Below, piece after piece: positions 62,837-64,000 of a stretch of 64,000 bases of DNA. Source of the DNA: Anaerolineales bacterium (GTDB taxonomy: Bacteria; Chloroflexota; Anaerolineae; Anaerolineales; UBA6663); assembly GCA_020850595.1 (NCBI GenBank), contig JADZEK010000160.1, forward strand, positions 1-64,000, in the 5' to 3' direction. Within the stretch, counting starts at the first letter, position 1. The number at the start of each line of letters is the position of its first letter. Below the pieces are notes generated by a model. That model ran no database searches and had not been told where the DNA came from. It worked only from the letters and a program-made list of their open reading frames with translations. Made by a program: the position numbers and the translations under genes.

Positions 62837-64000
62837 ATGAAACGCCTCGGCGTCTACCTCGCCCTGATTTTTCCCGCGGTGCTCCTGGGGTTGTGGTCGG
62901 CCTTTCCGGAGGCCGACCCGCGCCTGGCCGCGCCCATCACGCACTTCTATCTGGTGAGTTTCACCACCTTCGCCGCCACGGTCGTTTCACTCTTCGTCAT
63001 CATCTCGGTCGGTGAGACCGCCCAGCCGCGCCACCTCTTCCTGGCCGCCGCCTTCGCGTGGATGGGGGCGGTTTTCCTGATTCACGGGGCGACCACCCCC
63101 GGCGCGCTCATCACGCACTTTCACCCGGCCGTCACCTGGAGCTCGTGGCTCACGCTCTTCGGCGGCGGCGTCATCTTCCTGATCAGCGGGTTCGCCTCCA
63201 GCCGGCCGCGCCCGGCGCTGCTGCGCGTGGTGGCCCTCGCCATCAGCGTCGCCTACGTCGCCTACCTGGTGGTCGTCTTCGCCGCGCCCGACCTGCTCAC
63301 CACTCTGCTGGCGCTCAACAGCGCCCCGCGGGTGGTAGACCTGGTGTTCGTGCTGACGCTGGTGATCTGGATGGTCGGGGCGGTGCGCCACTACCTCAAC
63401 TGGCGGCAGACCCACCACTTCATTGACGGCCTGATGGCGTTTGAGGCGGGCTGGTATGCCACCGCCACCGTCAGCATGTTCCGCTTCGAGTTGTGGCGGG
63501 TCGGGTGGTGGATGTACCACGTGCTGCTGCTGTTGGGTTTCCTCATCGCCATCTACGCCCTGTGGCGCGCCTACGAACAGGTGCGCACCTTCCGGCTGAC
63601 CGCATACTTCGCGGCCACCAGCCTGATCGTCACCGCGGCGCTGGCGTTGCTGGCCGCCCAACTCTACAGCAACCTGGCCTTCGACAACCTGCGCCAGGAG
63701 TTGGAAGCCGACACCGAAAACCTGTCGCGGCACATGGGCGATTTGATCGCCGCCGACCTGCCGGAGGTGACCACCAGCGCCGACCTGAGCGCCCTGGACC
63801 CCCAGGCCGGGCTGGCGCAATCGGTCTGGAGCATGCGCCTCAGCCTGGTGAGCCTGCAAGAGGTGGCCCTGTACGACAACACCGGCCGCGAAATCTACTC
63901 GACCATGAGCGCGCCCGGCGAACACCAGCCCCCGCCGCAGCCCGACCGCTACCAAGCCGCCCTGAGCGGCACCACCAGCGCCCTGCTGCTCGACCCGGGC
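62837..64000 (+). CDS. Membrane sensor protein, cut by the window end
   Basis: The frame is open from ATG 62837 to the last base, 388 residues. It has an N-terminal helix and about seven to eight membrane helices to about residue 270 (MKRLGVYLALIFPAVLLGLW, LVIWMVGAVRHYL, then TAYFAATSLIVTAALALLAA). An extracytoplasmic sensing stretch follows, with ENLSRHMGDLIAADLP and VALYDNTGREIYS, as in sensor kinases or cyclic-di-GMP enzymes. The output domain lies beyond the window. A long reverse-strand frame over it is a shadow. Confidence 0.8.
   Translation, partial: MKRLGVYLALIFPAVLLGLWSAFPEADPRLAAPITHFYLVSFTTFAATVVSLFVIISVGETAQPRHLFLAAAFAWMGAVFLIHGATTPGALITHFHPAVTWSSWLTLFGGGVIFLISGFASSRPRPALLRVVALAISVAYVAYLVVVFAAPDLLTTLLALNSAPRVVDLVFVLTLVIWMVGAVRHYLNWRQTHHFIDGLMAFEAGWYATATVSMFRFELWRVGWWMYHVLLLLGFLIAIYALWRAYEQVRTFRLTAYFAATSLIVTAALALLAAQLYSNLAFDNLRQELEADTENLSRHMGDLIAADLPEVTTSADLSALDPQAGLAQSVWSMRLSLVSLQEVALYDNTGREIYSTMSAPGEHQPPPQPDRYQAALSGTTSALLLDPG

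Noticed and set aside
62987-63955. A 322-residue reverse-strand frame near the end
   Set aside because: The forward frame from 62837 is open to the window end and encodes a clear membrane protein; the reverse frame is low-complexity.
1-64000. CRISPR array or prophage
   Set aside because: No regularly spaced repeats and no phage structural, integrase or cas genes were seen in the window.

Overview
The window is high-GC bacterial DNA that most resembles the Chloroflexota (Anaerolineae or Caldilineae type). This is inferred from the mix of genes: SARP/AfsR-like regulators with TPR domains, a clade II nos cluster, secreted proteins ending in a YLP-type tail, a DUF4336 protein and a DUF2085 protein. 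No rRNA or other marker gene is present, so the placement is tentative.

Positions 1-16.3 kb form a defence island. It starts with a half-length HsdS, a DUF559 nuclease-like gene bracketed by GC-rich palindromes, and a full HsdR. Then comes a set of lower-GC genes: a HEAT-repeat protein, a 1231-residue protein of unknown fold ending in a C2H2-like zinc finger, a 1.66-thousand-residue DEAH helicase with DUF1998, and a NERD-UvrD helicase. The large protein plus helicase recall type III Druantia (DruH/DruE); the flanking genes may be extra parts. A perfect 45-bp direct repeat, the 3' half of tRNA-Cys(GCA), lies at 16323-16367 and again at 26859-26903. It encloses a second segment holding a SARP-like regulator and a 2438-residue RHS/YD-repeat secreted protein. 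The layout reads as stacked islands at a tRNA-Cys gene whose intact copy would lie left of the window.

Positions 27-40 kb begin with an internally deleted ISKra4-type transposase. Next come a DUF4336 protein and two diheme cytochrome c plus cupredoxin modules facing each other around a two-component system. These are followed by small membrane proteins, an AfsR-like regulator and a nucleoside deaminase.

Positions 40.5-47.6 kb are a clade II nitrous oxide reductase cluster: nosZ, a nos membrane protein, a single gene fusing NosD to the NosF ATPase, nosY, nosL, a c-type cytochrome and a zinc-ribbon protein. A Crp/Fnr regulator converges on it.

Positions 48-64 kb carry a cupin, a GH44 glycosidase, a radical SAM DNA-repair-type protein, an MFS transporter and a cold-shock protein with a possible attenuator. 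A TPP riboswitch controls a thiamine operon (thiN, thiB, thiP, thiQ, DUF402), with a terminator lying inside the thiN coding start. Small membrane proteins, a tRNA-Asn with a consensus promoter, and a truncated membrane sensor gene running off the end complete the window.
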